Origin: Paenarthrobacter ilicis
GTDB taxonomy: Bacteria > Actinomycetota > Actinomycetes > Actinomycetales > Micrococcaceae
NCBI RefSeq assembly: GCF_016907545.1
Contig: NZ_JAFBCD010000001.1
Location: 1,612,001-1,676,000, forward strand
Direction: 5' to 3'
DNA length: 64,000 nt
Part shown: positions 8,489-16,603 of the stretch, piece after piece
How the letters are laid out: every line of letters starts with the position of its first letter
How positions within the stretch are numbered: position 1 is the stretch's first letter
Made by a program: the position numbers and the translations under genes
Notes under the pieces: generated by a model
The model's database searches: none
What the model was told of the DNA's origin: nothing
Seen by the model: the letters and a program-made list of their open reading frames with translations, nothing else

Positions 8489-10585
8489 TCAGACCACGGT
8501 CAGCGTCACCAGCGTGCCCTCGGGAACCTCGACGTTCACGGGATTCTGATCCCGGACAGTCCCGAAGAATCCGCCCAGTATCTCGTTGAGTTTTACCTCG
8601 AAGCCCAAAGCCTCGAGTTGCTTTTTGGCATCCTTGGCCTGCTTGCCCACGAAGCTGGGGACCTTCACCAGTTTGGGCCCCTCGGACACGGTGAGGGTCA
8701 CGGTGTCACCGCGGAAGAGCGTTCCATTGGCGGGCGCCTGGGACACGATCGATCCTTTGGCAACGTCCTTGTCATTCACGGTGTCCGGGGCGATGGCGGC
8801 CTTCAACCCGGCGTCCTGGAGCGCTTTGACGGCGGCATCCTTCGGCATCTTACGCACGTCAGGGACCTGGATGGGCTGGGGTCCCTTGGACACGGACAGG
8901 GCAACGGGAGTGCCGTGCCGGACTTCCTTCCCGGCTGCAGGATCCTGGGCGAGCACGACGCCGGCGGGAGCCTTTTCGTCGAAGGCCTCCGTAACGTTGC
9001 CGAGGGCCATCTGCGCGGCGTTCAACGAGTTTTTCGCCTCCGCCAGCGTTCCTCCGGTGAGTGCCGGGAGGGCAAAGAGCTGGGCCCCCTTGGAAACGAA
9101 GATGGTGATGGACTGGAACTTCCGGACGCTGACGCCGGATTCCGGTTCGGTTCCCACGGCGAACCCCGGTGGAATGTCGTCGTCGAAGACGTCGCGTGGT
9201 TCGGACTGGAAACCGGCAGTCCTGAGGAGTTGCTGGGCCTCGGCCACGGTCTTGTTCTTGATGTCCGGAATGGTCCCTGGAGAGCCGGGGCCCAATCCGA
9301 AGAACCAACCGCCGGCGGCAGCGAGCAGGGCGATGATGACAATGACTACCGCCCAGATGATGCCGCGCCTGCGGGGGTTGCCTTCGCGGAGCTGCCGGAC
9401 CGGGGTGGCAGCGGCCTTTGCGCGGTCCTTGGTTTGCTGGCGTTCCAGTCTCTTGAGCTCACGCTTGCCTGCGGGCTTCATGCTGCGCTGGTTAAGGTCC
9501 CGCTCGCCGATGTCCCGGTCCATGGAGGGAACCAGGCCGCCGGCCGGGTTGCTGAAACCCGGGGTGCCCGCGGGTATAACGGTGGTGGGATGGCGTTGGG
9601 AGGATATGAATTCGGTGGGGGAGACCGCTGATGCGATGGCTTCGGTGGGGCTTTCCCCGGTTTGCGGGATCACCGCTGTGCCGGGGGCGTAGGCAGGGGC
9701 TGCCGGTGGCTGGTCCGAGGGCTGGCGGAGGTCCAGTTGCTCGTCCGTGAGCGTCGTGCGGATGTGCCTCAGCTCTGCCAGCAATGCCGTGCCGTCCACC
9801 GGCCTGTTCTCCGGATCTGCCGCAGTGCACCACTGGACCAGCTCATCCAGGTCCTCCGCCAGCCCGGCGGCAACGTCCGAGGGGCGCCCCACCGCTGAAT
9901 TCACGTGCTGGTAGGCCACTTGGATGGGTGTCTCGCCGGCGTAGGGCTGCGTTCCCGTCAGCATCTCGTACAGCATGATGCCGGCTGAGTAGATGTCGCT
10001 CCGCGCATCGGCGGCCTGGCCCAGGACAAGTTCAGGGGCCAGGTAGGCAACAGTTCCGATCAGGGCGCCGGTGCTGGTGTTCGCGGAGATGGCGCGGGCC
10101 AACCCGAAGTCACCCACCTTGATGCGTCCGTCGTCGGCCAGGAGGACGTTCTCGGGTTTGATGTCCCGGTGGATGAGTCCTGATTTGTGCGCAGCGGACA
10201 GGCCCTCAATGACCGGATCAATAAGGGCAAGGGCGAGCCGTGGTTGCAGTGCCCCCTGATCGGTCATGACGTCGCGAAGGGTATGGCCCTTGACGTACTC
10301 CATCACCAGGTAGGCGATATGTCCGTCTTCGCCCTGGTCCAGCACCCCCACAATGTGGGGGTGGGAGAGGCTGGCTGCGGCTTTTGCTTCCCTGCTCAGG
10401 CGCTGCAGGAAAGTGGGATCGTTGGCCAGGTGCGGGTGCAGGACTTTGAGGGCAACGTCGCGCTCCAGGCGCTGGTCCGTTGCCAGGTAAACAGTGGACA
10501 TTCCGCCCTTGGCCACGCGCGACCTGACCAGGTAGCGTCTGTCAACAGTGGTCCCAATGAGGTGGTCCTGCGTTGGTTCTTGCAC
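8489..10585 (-). CDS. Transmembrane serine/threonine protein kinase with four PASTA repeats (PknL/PknB type)
   Basis: A 698-residue Hanks-type kinase. Residues 1-280 form the kinase domain: glycine loop VAKGGMSTV, Lys47 in ALKVLHP, catalytic HRDIKPEN (139-146) and DFG (159-161). A Pro/Thr-rich linker follows, then a basic stretch, one transmembrane helix (about 408-430) and four extracellular PASTA repeats from about 436 to the end. PASTA domains sense peptidoglycan fragments or lipid II. Position beside aroG and a Rv2175c-like gene matches M. tuberculosis pknL, but PknL lacks PASTA repeats, so by architecture it is closer to PknB. A TAGGAT box 6 bases before the GTG predicts a leaderless message. 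Confidence 0.93.
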   Translation of the reverse strand: MQEPTQDHLIGTTVDRRYLVRSRVAKGGMSTVYLATDQRLERDVALKVLHPHLANDPTFLQRLSREAKAAASLSHPHIVGVLDQGEDGHIAYLVMEYVKGHTLRDVMTDQGALQPRLALALIDPVIEGLSAAHKSGLIHRDIKPENVLLADDGRIKVGDFGLARAISANTSTGALIGTVAYLAPELVLGQAADARSDIYSAGIMLYEMLTGTQPYAGETPIQVAYQHVNSAVGRPSDVAAGLAEDLDELVQWCTAADPENRPVDGTALLAELRHIRTTLTDEQLDLRQPSDQPPAAPAYAPGTAVIPQTGESPTEAIASAVSPTEFISSQRHPTTVIPAGTPGFSNPAGGLVPSMDRDIGERDLNQRSMKPAGKRELKRLERQQTKDRAKAAATPVRQLREGNPRRRGIIWAVVIVIIALLAAAGGWFFGLGPGSPGTIPDIKNKTVAEAQQLLRTAGFQSEPRDVFDDDIPPGFAVGTEPESGVSVRKFQSITIFVSKGAQLFALPALTGGTLAEAKNSLNAAQMALGNVTEAFDEKAPAGVVLAQDPAAGKEVRHGTPVALSVSKGPQPIQVPDVRKMPKDAAVKALQDAGLKAAIAPDTVNDKDVAKGSIVSQAPANGTLFRGDTVTLTVSEGPKLVKVPSFVGKQAKDAKKQLEALGFEVKLNEILGGFFGTVRDQNPVNVEVPEGTLVTLTVV

Positions 10586-10591
10586 CTTACG

Positions 10592-10597
10592 ATCCTA
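10592..10597 (-). promoter_or_regulatory. -10 hexamer of a predicted leaderless PASTA-kinase mRNA
   Basis: TAGGAT on the minus strand ends 6 bases before the GTG at 10585. Confidence 0.5.
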
Positions 10598-10607
10598 AAC
10601 GAGACGG

Positions 10608-10646
10608 GGAAGGGGCCCGAATTCCCTGGGAATCCGGACCCCTTCC
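10608..10646 (-). terminator. Terminator-like hairpin after the LysM transglycosylase gene
   Basis: An imperfect GC-rich inverted repeat (GGAAGGGG and CCCCTTCC outer arms, GAATTCC and GGAAT inner arms) lies just after the stop and just before the kinase promoter. It lacks a T run, so it is only a candidate. Confidence 0.45.
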
Positions 10647-10683
10647 GAGGCGCTTGCAGGAGCTGCCGCCTGCGTGGTTACGG

Positions 10684-12033
10684 CTAGCCGAAGGTACGCT
10701 GGCGCGCCTTGATGGATGCAACGTAGCGCTTGGTGTCCTCGTACATGCCGTACTTGCTCACTGAGTACTGGCCCTGGTAGTAGCCCGCAATGGCGGTGTC
10801 CAGGTCCTTGCTGGTGGCGATGAGGGTGCGGATGATGGCGACACCGGCCGTGGCGTTGTCGTAGGGATCCAGCAGGTTCAGCTTCCGTCCCACCAAGTCC
10901 GATGCCCACTGGCCGGAGGAAGGAATGACCTGCATGGTTCCGATGGCGTTTGCCGGCGAGACAGCCCGCTGATCAAAGCCTGACTCCTGCTCGGCAAAAG
11001 CCAACGCGAGGGAAGGACTGACTCCCAGCCGCCGGGCCGTGTCAGCCACGATGGCCTTCATTTCGGCGCGGCTGGGCACCGGTGAGGCGTTGAGGAGTGC
11101 CTTGTTCTGGTTGGCAGAGTTGACCACGGCCGGGGGATAGGTGAACCCGAGGAAGCTGCTGGGGACCAACGGGGTGGTTCCGCCTGCGGGTTCCAAGCTG
11201 GAGCCCGCACCGGGGATGGTGAGCTTCTGGCCGGGGTAGATGACCGTGGTTGCCGATACATTGTTGGCGCTCATCAGTGCCGCCAGGGAAACACCGTGGC
11301 GTGAAGCGATCGAGCTGAGGGTGTCGCCGGCCTTGATGGTGTAGGAAGCACCGCCGCTGACCGGAGCCGGTGTGGCAGGAGCGGGAGCTGCCGGTGCAGG
11401 CGCGGGGGTTGCCTGGCCGCCACTGACCTTGATCTTTTGCCCGGGGTAGATGATGGAATTGCCGTTGAGGTTGTTCCAACTGAAGACGCTGGACAGCGGA
11501 ACGCCGTACTTGGCTGCGATGGCGCCCAGGGTGTCTCCGGGGACAACGGTGTGGACAGTCGCATTGGCCGGTGCCGGTGCAGCGGGAGCCGCAGGAGCGG
11601 ACGGCTGGGCCGGCGTTGCTGCGGCGGAACCCTTGAGCTTGATGGTCTGGCCCGGGTAGATCAGGGTGGTGGCCGTGAGCTTGTTCAGGTCAAGTACTGC
11701 TGCGGTGTCCAGATTGAACCGGCGTGCGATGGCGCTGATGGTGTCACCGCGGACAATCGTGTAGCTGTCCGGCACGGTGGGGGCCATGGGCCGAAGCGCT
11801 GCTGGAAGGGTGGCGGCCACCGCCTGGGCAGGAATCACCGTGCCCGCCGTGACGGCCTGGGCTTTCATGGCAGCAGCAAGGGTTGCCGGAATTTTGCGCG
11901 GTTGGGGTGCCGGCGTGGCCACGGAGGGCTGCGCCAAGGCCAACGAGGACAAAACCACAGCAGGAATCGCGGCCGTGGTTGCCGCGATGACCGGCATGCT
12001 CATGGTTCGTTTCGGCGGGCGGGGCGTCGTCAT
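10684..12033 (-). CDS. Secreted lytic transglycosylase with three LysM domains
   Basis: A 449-residue exported cell-wall enzyme. An N-terminal signal segment (VIAATTAAIPAVVLSSLALA) is followed by three LysM peptidoglycan-binding modules (YTIVRGDTISAIARRF, HTVVPGDTLGAIAAKY and YTIKAGDTLSSIASRH), each ending in IYPGQ and separated by Ala/Pro linkers. The C-terminal 150 residues form an SLT domain with the catalytic Glu in ALAFAEQESGF and the signatures GTMQVIPS and IAGYYQGQ. It would cleave glycan strands. The ATG has GAGGAC 8 bases upstream. A palindrome about 95 bases upstream may be an operator. It sits next to a PASTA kinase, a typical wall-remodelling context. Confidence 0.92.
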   Translation of the reverse strand: MTTPRPPKRTMSMPVIAATTAAIPAVVLSSLALAQPSVATPAPQPRKIPATLAAAMKAQAVTAGTVIPAQAVAATLPAALRPMAPTVPDSYTIVRGDTISAIARRFNLDTAAVLDLNKLTATTLIYPGQTIKLKGSAAATPAQPSAPAAPAAPAPANATVHTVVPGDTLGAIAAKYGVPLSSVFSWNNLNGNSIIYPGQKIKVSGGQATPAPAPAAPAPATPAPVSGGASYTIKAGDTLSSIASRHGVSLAALMSANNVSATTVIYPGQKLTIPGAGSSLEPAGGTTPLVPSSFLGFTYPPAVVNSANQNKALLNASPVPSRAEMKAIVADTARRLGVSPSLALAFAEQESGFDQRAVSPANAIGTMQVIPSSGQWASDLVGRKLNLLDPYDNATAGVAIIRTLIATSKDLDTAIAGYYQGQYSVSKYGMYEDTKRYVASIKARQRTFG

Positions 12034-12124
12034 GAAGTTGTCCTCATCTCAACAGCGGAGTGATGATCCGATGTTGTCCGTGTTAACAAAGTTGCTGCTG
12101 TTATCAATGGTGCAAGAGTGATCA

Positions 12125-12141
12125 GTGTGAATCTCTCACAC
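12125..12141. promoter_or_regulatory. Inverted repeat upstream of the LysM transglycosylase gene
   Basis: GTGTGA-N5-TCACAC is a perfect 6-bp palindrome in the 249-base gap between the divergent LysM and Rv2175c-like genes. It resembles CRP/GlxR sites but has 5 rather than 6 central bases. No riboswitch was recognised in this gap. Confidence 0.35.
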
Positions 12142-12282
12142 TTATTCCATGGGCACAACAATTCGGGCGCATTTGGGGCAAAAGGGCCCTGAAATGGAGA
12201 GATTCCCCTATTCGGACAGCTGTGGGCGTCTAATTCGGCCGTCGGCTAGGCGCAAAGCGGGGCGACGTGGCAACCTTGTTGC

Positions 12283-12636
12283 GTGAGTAATGTAGAAAGC
12301 CTTGTTACAGAGTGGCTGCCCCTGCCGGATGTCGCCGAAATGCTGGATGTTTCCATCACCAAAGTCCACGGGCTTTTGGATGAGCGCGCTCTGGTGGCCA
12401 TCAAGAGAGGGGAACGGAACATTCGTTCCATCCCGGCGCTCTTTCTTCAGGACGGCCAGGTGGTCGACAGCCTGAAAGGAACGGCCGCTGTGCTCAGCGA
12501 CGCCGGTTATACCGACGAAGAGTTGATCGTTTGGCTGTTCACCCCGGACGAATCGCTCCGCGGCCGCCCCATTGATGCCCTGCGTGAAGGACGGAAAACC
12601 GAAATCAGGCGACGCGCACAGTCGCTGGCCTGGTAA
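12283..12636 (+). CDS. Rv2175c-family DNA-binding protein (PknL substrate family)
   Basis: A 117-residue protein with a winged helix-turn-helix: LPLPDVAEMLDVSITKVHGLLDERALVAIKRG, followed by IRSIPALFLQDG and a C-terminal helical domain (GYTDEELIVWLFTPDESL). This matches the actinobacterial Rv2175c family. In M. tuberculosis that protein is phosphorylated by PknL, encoded next door. Here the kinase gene is 1.7 kb away. The N-terminal tail is short and holds a single threonine (Thr9) before the helix-turn-helix. Its target DNA is unknown. The start is a GTG without a clear ribosome site. A very strong hairpin follows. Confidence 0.82.
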   Translation: MSNVESLVTEWLPLPDVAEMLDVSITKVHGLLDERALVAIKRGERNIRSIPALFLQDGQVVDSLKGTAAVLSDAGYTDEELIVWLFTPDESLRGRPIDALREGRKTEIRRRAQSLAW

Positions 12637-12660
12637 GTCGGCTCCCTCCGGAATACACCC

Positions 12661-12706
12661 TTAAACGCGTTCGACGGCGGGTCCCACCGCCGTCGAACGC
12701 GTTTAA
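12661..12706. terminator. Perfect 20-bp hairpin terminator (bidirectional)
   Basis: A 20-base arm TTAAACGCGTTCGACGGCGG, a 6-base loop (GTCCCA) and its exact complement lie between convergent genes. The A/T-rich stem ends serve both strands. The stem is unusually long and has no mismatch. Confidence 0.9.
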
Positions 12707-12733
12707 GCCTGCTGGGGCCGTTAGCCGAGTCTT

Positions 12734-13828
12734 TCAGGCCGCGCGGCTGACAGCCGCTTCAGCCAATTGACCCAGGGCCAATTTAGGCAGTTCCTCCAGG
12801 GGAAGCCGGTCCAAGGCGTCGAAGGCCTGGGTGCTGAGCTCGGCGATCAGTTGTTCCGTGGCTTCCAAGGCACCGCACGTGACCATGATGTCCCTGATCC
12901 GTTCCACCTCTTCTTCGTCCAGCGCCGGGTTGCCCAACGTCCTGTCAAGGTAGTCTGCCTCGGCTGCCGGAGCCTGGTTGATCGCGAAACCCACCAGGAC
13001 GGTCCGCTTTCCTTCCCGGAGATCATCGCCGGCAGGCTTCCCTGTAGTCACCGGGTCGCCGAAGACGCCCAGGACGTCGTCGCGCATCTGGAACGCCTCG
13101 CCCAAGGGGAGCGCGAATTCCGAGTAGGCCTTTAGAAGCTGCGGAGAGGCGCCGGCCAGCGCACCGCCCAGAGCAAGTGGGTGCTCGCTGGAGTACTTCG
13201 CCGATTTGTACCTGATGATGGACTTCGCCCGGTCCACCGATCCTTCGCGGTCCCGGACTGGTCCGGCCACTTCCTCGAGGATGTCCAGGTACTGGCCGGC
13301 CATGACCTCCGCCCGCATGGTGTTGAAGATGCTCCGCGCCGTGGTTCCAGCTGCTGCCCGTGGCCCCACGTCCGTGAAGGACTCCTCGCTGTAAGACAGG
13401 CAGAGGTCTCCGGTCAGGATTGCGGCGGCATCACCGAAGTGTGAGCTGTCCAGGGCCCAGGCATTGGCTTGGTGGAGCTGACTGAATCTCTTGTGGACGC
13501 TCGGACCGCCCCTGCGTGTGTCAGACCGGTCAATGATGTCGTCATGGATCAGGGCCGCCGCCTGGAACAGTTCCAAGGCGCAGCCCGCTGTGACGATGAC
13601 CGGGTCGTCCGCACGTCCACCCGCACCCCGCCAACCCCAGTAGCAGAGGAGGGCCCGGAGTCGCTTGCCCCCGGAAACCAGCTGGGAAATGGAACCGACC
13701 AGAGGAGCGGCGTCCGGGGAGACCGAGGCCATAACGTCCTGCTGGCCGGCCAGGAAAACCGTGAGTTTGTCCGCGACGGCACTGACGAATCCGGCTTGTT
13801 CCGCTGCTGTGTGAGCCGAAGCCGTCAC
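12734..13828 (-). CDS. Polyprenyl (geranylgeranyl-type) diphosphate synthase, IdsA family
   Basis: A 364-residue trans-isoprenyl diphosphate synthase that extends allylic diphosphates with isopentenyl diphosphate. Both aspartate-rich metal sites are visible: first HDDIIDRSDTRRGG, second MRDDVLGVFGDP, with the downstream KPAGDDLREGKRT lysine motif. Chain length is not certain: geranylgeranyl or farnesyl diphosphate for menaquinone, carotenoids or polyprenol. M. tuberculosis idsA2 (Rv2173) also lies near pknL, so context agrees. The GTG start overlaps the stop of the upstream lipoprotein gene by four bases (GTGA), so they form an operon. Confidence 0.9.
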   Translation of the reverse strand: MTASAHTAAEQAGFVSAVADKLTVFLAGQQDVMASVSPDAAPLVGSISQLVSGGKRLRALLCYWGWRGAGGRADDPVIVTAGCALELFQAAALIHDDIIDRSDTRRGGPSVHKRFSQLHQANAWALDSSHFGDAAAILTGDLCLSYSEESFTDVGPRAAAGTTARSIFNTMRAEVMAGQYLDILEEVAGPVRDREGSVDRAKSIIRYKSAKYSSEHPLALGGALAGASPQLLKAYSEFALPLGEAFQMRDDVLGVFGDPVTTGKPAGDDLREGKRTVLVGFAINQAPAAEADYLDRTLGNPALDEEEVERIRDIMVTCGALEATEQLIAELSTQAFDALDRLPLEELPKLALGQLAEAAVSRAA

Positions 13829-14403
13829 TTGACCGACCCGGCCGCCACGTTGGCTCCGATGGTGAAGGTGGAAACACCTTCTTTCTGGCGGATGGAGATG
13901 TTGACGGTTTCACCATCTCCCCGGATGAAGTCCAAGGACGTGACGTTGCCCACCGCTTCCGGACCCGGGACGAGCTTGAAGCCCTGGGCTTCGAGGGAGG
14001 CCTTGTAATAGTCAAGGACTCCCTTGGGAGCGGCCTTGACAGTTCCCACCAAGGCGACGTTGGTCAGGGCGTCCTTCTTATCCACGCTGCTGGAACGCAC
14101 AGAAGTATTTGGCATGACCGGAATCAGCTGCTGGGGGAATCCGGGGACCAGCGCGTTGACCGTTGCAGTCGAGCCTGGCACGGGGGCGGCCGAGCCATTG
14201 GTGGGTGCGGGAGTTGCCGTTGCCGAAGCTGATGACGCCGACGTCGGGGCGCTGGCGCTCGAGGTGGTGCCGGCAGACGGGGAGCCGCTGGGCGATGACC
14301 CGGCACTGGTGTCCGGTGCGGGGGTGCATGCTGAGGCGGCCACGGCAACGCTGACTGCAAGCAGGGCAAACCCCCGCGATCGGGGAGTTCCAAAAAGCTT
14401 CAC
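13825..14403 (-). CDS. Putative lipoprotein, unknown function
   Basis: A 192-residue exported protein. The N-terminus has a basic start (MKLFGTPRSRG), a hydrophobic core (FALLAVSVAVAAS) and a lipobox VAASAC, so the mature protein probably begins at Cys26. A long Ser/Ala/Pro-rich linker follows, then a globular C-terminus of about 100 residues (VRSSSVDKKDALTNVALVGT to the end). It is first in an operon with the polyprenyl synthase, whose GTG overlaps its stop. The GTG start has GGAAGG 8 bases upstream. I do not recognise the fold. Membrane anchoring is inferred from the lipobox. Confidence 0.8.
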   Translation of the reverse strand: MKLFGTPRSRGFALLAVSVAVAASACTPAPDTSAGSSPSGSPSAGTTSSASAPTSASSASATATPAPTNGSAAPVPGSTATVNALVPGFPQQLIPVMPNTSVRSSSVDKKDALTNVALVGTVKAAPKGVLDYYKASLEAQGFKLVPGPEAVGNVTSLDFIRGDGETVNISIRQKEGVSTFTIGANVAAGSVK

Positions 14404-14461
14404 AGGGTACCCTTCCTGGGGCTGAGCCGGATTGTGCCTCCAGTTTAGTCAGTGGCCGGGC

Positions 14462-14468
14462 ATAGTAT
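14462..14468. promoter_or_regulatory. Overlapping divergent -10 hexamers (lipoprotein gene / dinB)
   Basis: TAGTAT (14463-14468, plus strand) ends 7 bases before the GTG at 14476 of dinB. On the other strand the same bases read TACTAT (14467-14462), placed for the lipoprotein operon. The two promoters would compete for polymerase. Confidence 0.45.
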
Positions 14469-14475
14469 TGCCGAT

Positions 14476-15738
14476 GTGATTGAGGAAGGATCCCGTGGCC
14501 CCGGCAGCACGGGCCAAAAGCCGGCCCGCAGTGCTCCAGAGGCGCTGCGGGAAATGCGGCGAACCAGCATCCTCCACGTGGACATGGACGCCTTCTTTGT
14601 CTCTGTCGAGCTTCGGAGCCGGCCGGAGCTTCGCGGCAAACCGGTGATCGTCGGTTTCCCAGCGGAAAGGTCGGTGGTCCTCTCCGCTTCCTACGAAGCC
14701 AGGGCCACGGGCGTGAAGTCTGCCATGCCCATGTCAATTGCCATGCGGCGGTGCCCGACAGCCGTGGTCATCGAGCCCCGGCATGCCCTGTACTACGAAG
14801 TGTCCGGACAGTTGATGAACATCTTCGCCTCCATCACCGACCTTGTGGAGCCCCTCAGCGTTGACGAAGCATTCCTGGACGTCGGGGGAGCGATCCGGCG
14901 GCTGGGTCCACCCCTGGACATCGGGCACCTCATCCGTCGTCGTGTTCAGTCCGAACTGGGCATTACAGCGTCCGTGGGCATCGCGGGGACAAAGTTCGTC
15001 GCCAAGATCGCCTCAACCCGATGCAAGCCGGACGGAATACTCCAGATCGATGCGGACAAGACCATCCCGTATCTCCACAGCCTCCCTGTTAACGCATTGT
15101 GGGGAGTTGGAGGCAAAACCGGGGAGGTCCTGGCCCGGCTGGGAATCCGGACCGTGGCGGATGTGGCGGCGACTCCTGTGGCGTCGCTGAAGAAGGTCCT
15201 TGGCGCCAGCGGGGAACACGTCCACCGCCTTTCCATGGGGGTGGACCCGCGGCCGGTGACTCCCACCAGGCTGGAGAAAAGCATTGGTGCCGAGGAGACC
15301 TTCTCGGTGGACACTGCGGACAACGCCCTCCTGCACCGCGAACTGCTGCGCCTGTCGCATCGAACAGCGGCCCGCCTGCGCAGCTCCGGCATGCTGGCCC
15401 GAACAGTTGCGCTGAAAATCCGGACCTCGGATTTCTCCACGGTCTCCAGGAGCAGGACCCTTCAAACCCCGGTGGACAGTGCCCAGCTGATCTACCAGGT
15501 CGCAGTGCAGTTGCTGGACTCGCTGGGGACGAGGACCCTGGCCGTCCGCTTGGTGGGCGTCCGGGCCGAACAATTGGAACCGGCGGGTCAAACGTCCATG
15601 CAATTGAGCCTTGACCGACGGGACGACAACTGGCGGTCCGCCGAGCAGGCCTTGGACAGGGTCTCCGAGCGTTTTGGCTCCAAAACGCTTCTCCCTGCCA
15701 GGCTTTTGGAGCCGGGCAAGCCGCCGGAACGGACCTGA
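14476..15738 (+). CDS. dinB: DNA polymerase IV (Y-family translesion polymerase)
   Basis: A Y-family error-prone polymerase of about 420 residues that bypasses DNA lesions. Catalytic motifs are SILHVDMDAFFVSVE (metal Asp) and PLSVDEAFLDVGG (Asp-Glu pair). The helix-hairpin-helix region ALWGVGGKTGEVLARLGI and a full little-finger domain (EETFSVDTADNALLH onward) follow. I prefer the GTG at 14476 because TAGTAT ends 7 bases upstream (leaderless). A GTG at 14452 and an ATG at 14554 (MRRTSILHVDMD) are alternatives. No recognisable beta-clamp motif stands out at the C-terminus. No LexA palindrome was seen upstream. Confidence 0.9.
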   Translation: MIEEGSRGPGSTGQKPARSAPEALREMRRTSILHVDMDAFFVSVELRSRPELRGKPVIVGFPAERSVVLSASYEARATGVKSAMPMSIAMRRCPTAVVIEPRHALYYEVSGQLMNIFASITDLVEPLSVDEAFLDVGGAIRRLGPPLDIGHLIRRRVQSELGITASVGIAGTKFVAKIASTRCKPDGILQIDADKTIPYLHSLPVNALWGVGGKTGEVLARLGIRTVADVAATPVASLKKVLGASGEHVHRLSMGVDPRPVTPTRLEKSIGAEETFSVDTADNALLHRELLRLSHRTAARLRSSGMLARTVALKIRTSDFSTVSRSRTLQTPVDSAQLIYQVAVQLLDSLGTRTLAVRLVGVRAEQLEPAGQTSMQLSLDRRDDNWRSAEQALDRVSERFGSKTLLPARLLEPGKPPERT

Positions 15739-15976
15739 ACCCTGGAGGGGGCACCGTTGGCCCGCAGTGTGTCTTTCAGATCGGCGCCGGACAAACTATC
15801 CTATTTATTACAGAGATTTAGATCGTCTGGACAAACTGTTTCCTGAACAGTCGGCCGCGGTTCTCCTGCAGAAGCTGGCAGGAATCAGCGGGAACGATTT
15901 TCCGGGTCCGATCGTTTTGGAAACAGACGCACAGGACGCGTTATGCCCAGACGCTGGCTGACTAAAGGAGGTCGCG
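15739..15976. other. Intergenic gap before the DUF3040 gene, no gene seen
   Basis: The 238 bases hold an A/T-rich patch around 15790-15830 that may contain a promoter and a long leader for the downstream gene. An open frame runs through from within dinB but has no start codon of its own here, so I do not call a gene. A strong AAAGGAGG ribosome site ends the gap. Confidence 0.4.
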
Positions 15977-16345
15977 ATGCCCCTCTCGGAGCACGAACAG
16001 AAGCTGCTTGAGCAACTGGAGAAGCAACTTCATGAGGACGATCCGAAGTTCGCCAACTCCATGGGCTCGGATCCCATACGCAGCTGGTCGACGCGGCATG
16101 TGATCATAGGTGTCCTCGGAGCCATTGCGGGGATCCTTTTGCTCTTGGTGGGCGTATCCATCCAAGCCATACCCATAGGTGTCCTGGGGTTCGTGGTGAT
16201 GGGCGCCGGCGTCTACTTTGCCACCCTGCGCGGTGCATCGTTCAGCAAGGCCGGAAAAGGCAAGCCATCCAGGTCCAAGCCCAAGAGCTCGTTCATGAAC
16301 AGCTTGGAAGAGCGATGGGACGAACGTCGACGCGACCAACCCTGA
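15977..16345 (+). CDS. DUF3040 family membrane protein
   Basis: A 122-residue actinobacterial protein of the DUF3040 family. The conserved N-terminus MPLSEHEQKLLEQLEKQL is a cytoplasmic amphipathic helix. Two transmembrane helices follow (VIIGVLGAIAGILLLLVGV and IPIGVLGFVVMGAGVYFA), then a basic, Ser/Lys-rich tail. The function is unknown, but the gene commonly precedes mraZ in Actinobacteria, as here. The ATG is well set by AAAGGAGG 5 bases upstream. A small terminator lies about 100 bases after the stop, so it is transcribed separately from mraZ. Confidence 0.88.
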   Translation: MPLSEHEQKLLEQLEKQLHEDDPKFANSMGSDPIRSWSTRHVIIGVLGAIAGILLLLVGVSIQAIPIGVLGFVVMGAGVYFATLRGASFSKAGKGKPSRSKPKSSFMNSLEERWDERRRDQP

Positions 16346-16441
16346 TGGCGCGAGGCCCCCGGATTCCGGAGCCGAGACCATCGCCGGGGAAGGCCCGATG
16401 GATTGTCGCTTGAGGACTCCTTAGCCAGCACGCAGACAGAG

Positions 16442-16466
16442 AGACCCGCAACAGCGGGTCTTTCTG
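16442..16466 (+). terminator. Rho-independent terminator after the DUF3040 gene
   Basis: AGACCCGC, loop AACA, GCGGGTCT, then TT-rich sequence. It separates the DUF3040 unit from the mraZ promoter. Confidence 0.75.
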
Positions 16467-16603
16467 CATTTAAGGGTACTTAACTGTGTTTTGAGCCAGC
16501 CCCCGCGCCTCCACTTTCATCCACCGCGCGCCCAGCCGCCTGGATCCGCTGGAAAAACAGGGGGCATGAATTCTCAAAGTGGTGGAGAAACGGCCAAAGT
16601 GCG

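Noticed and set aside
12126..12140. CRP/GlxR site (TGTGA-N6-TCACA)
   Set aside because: The spacer has 5 bases, not 6, so it does not meet the consensus. Kept as an unassigned palindrome.
12034..12282. Possible ydaO-type (c-di-AMP) riboswitch before the LysM gene
   Set aside because: Actinobacterial LysM/Rpf genes often carry one, but I cannot find the conserved core here. The palindrome alone is not enough.
15611..15961. 116-codon open frame continuing past dinB
   Set aside because: Starts inside dinB in another frame. The part after dinB has no start codon or ribosome site. Reported only as a gap feature.
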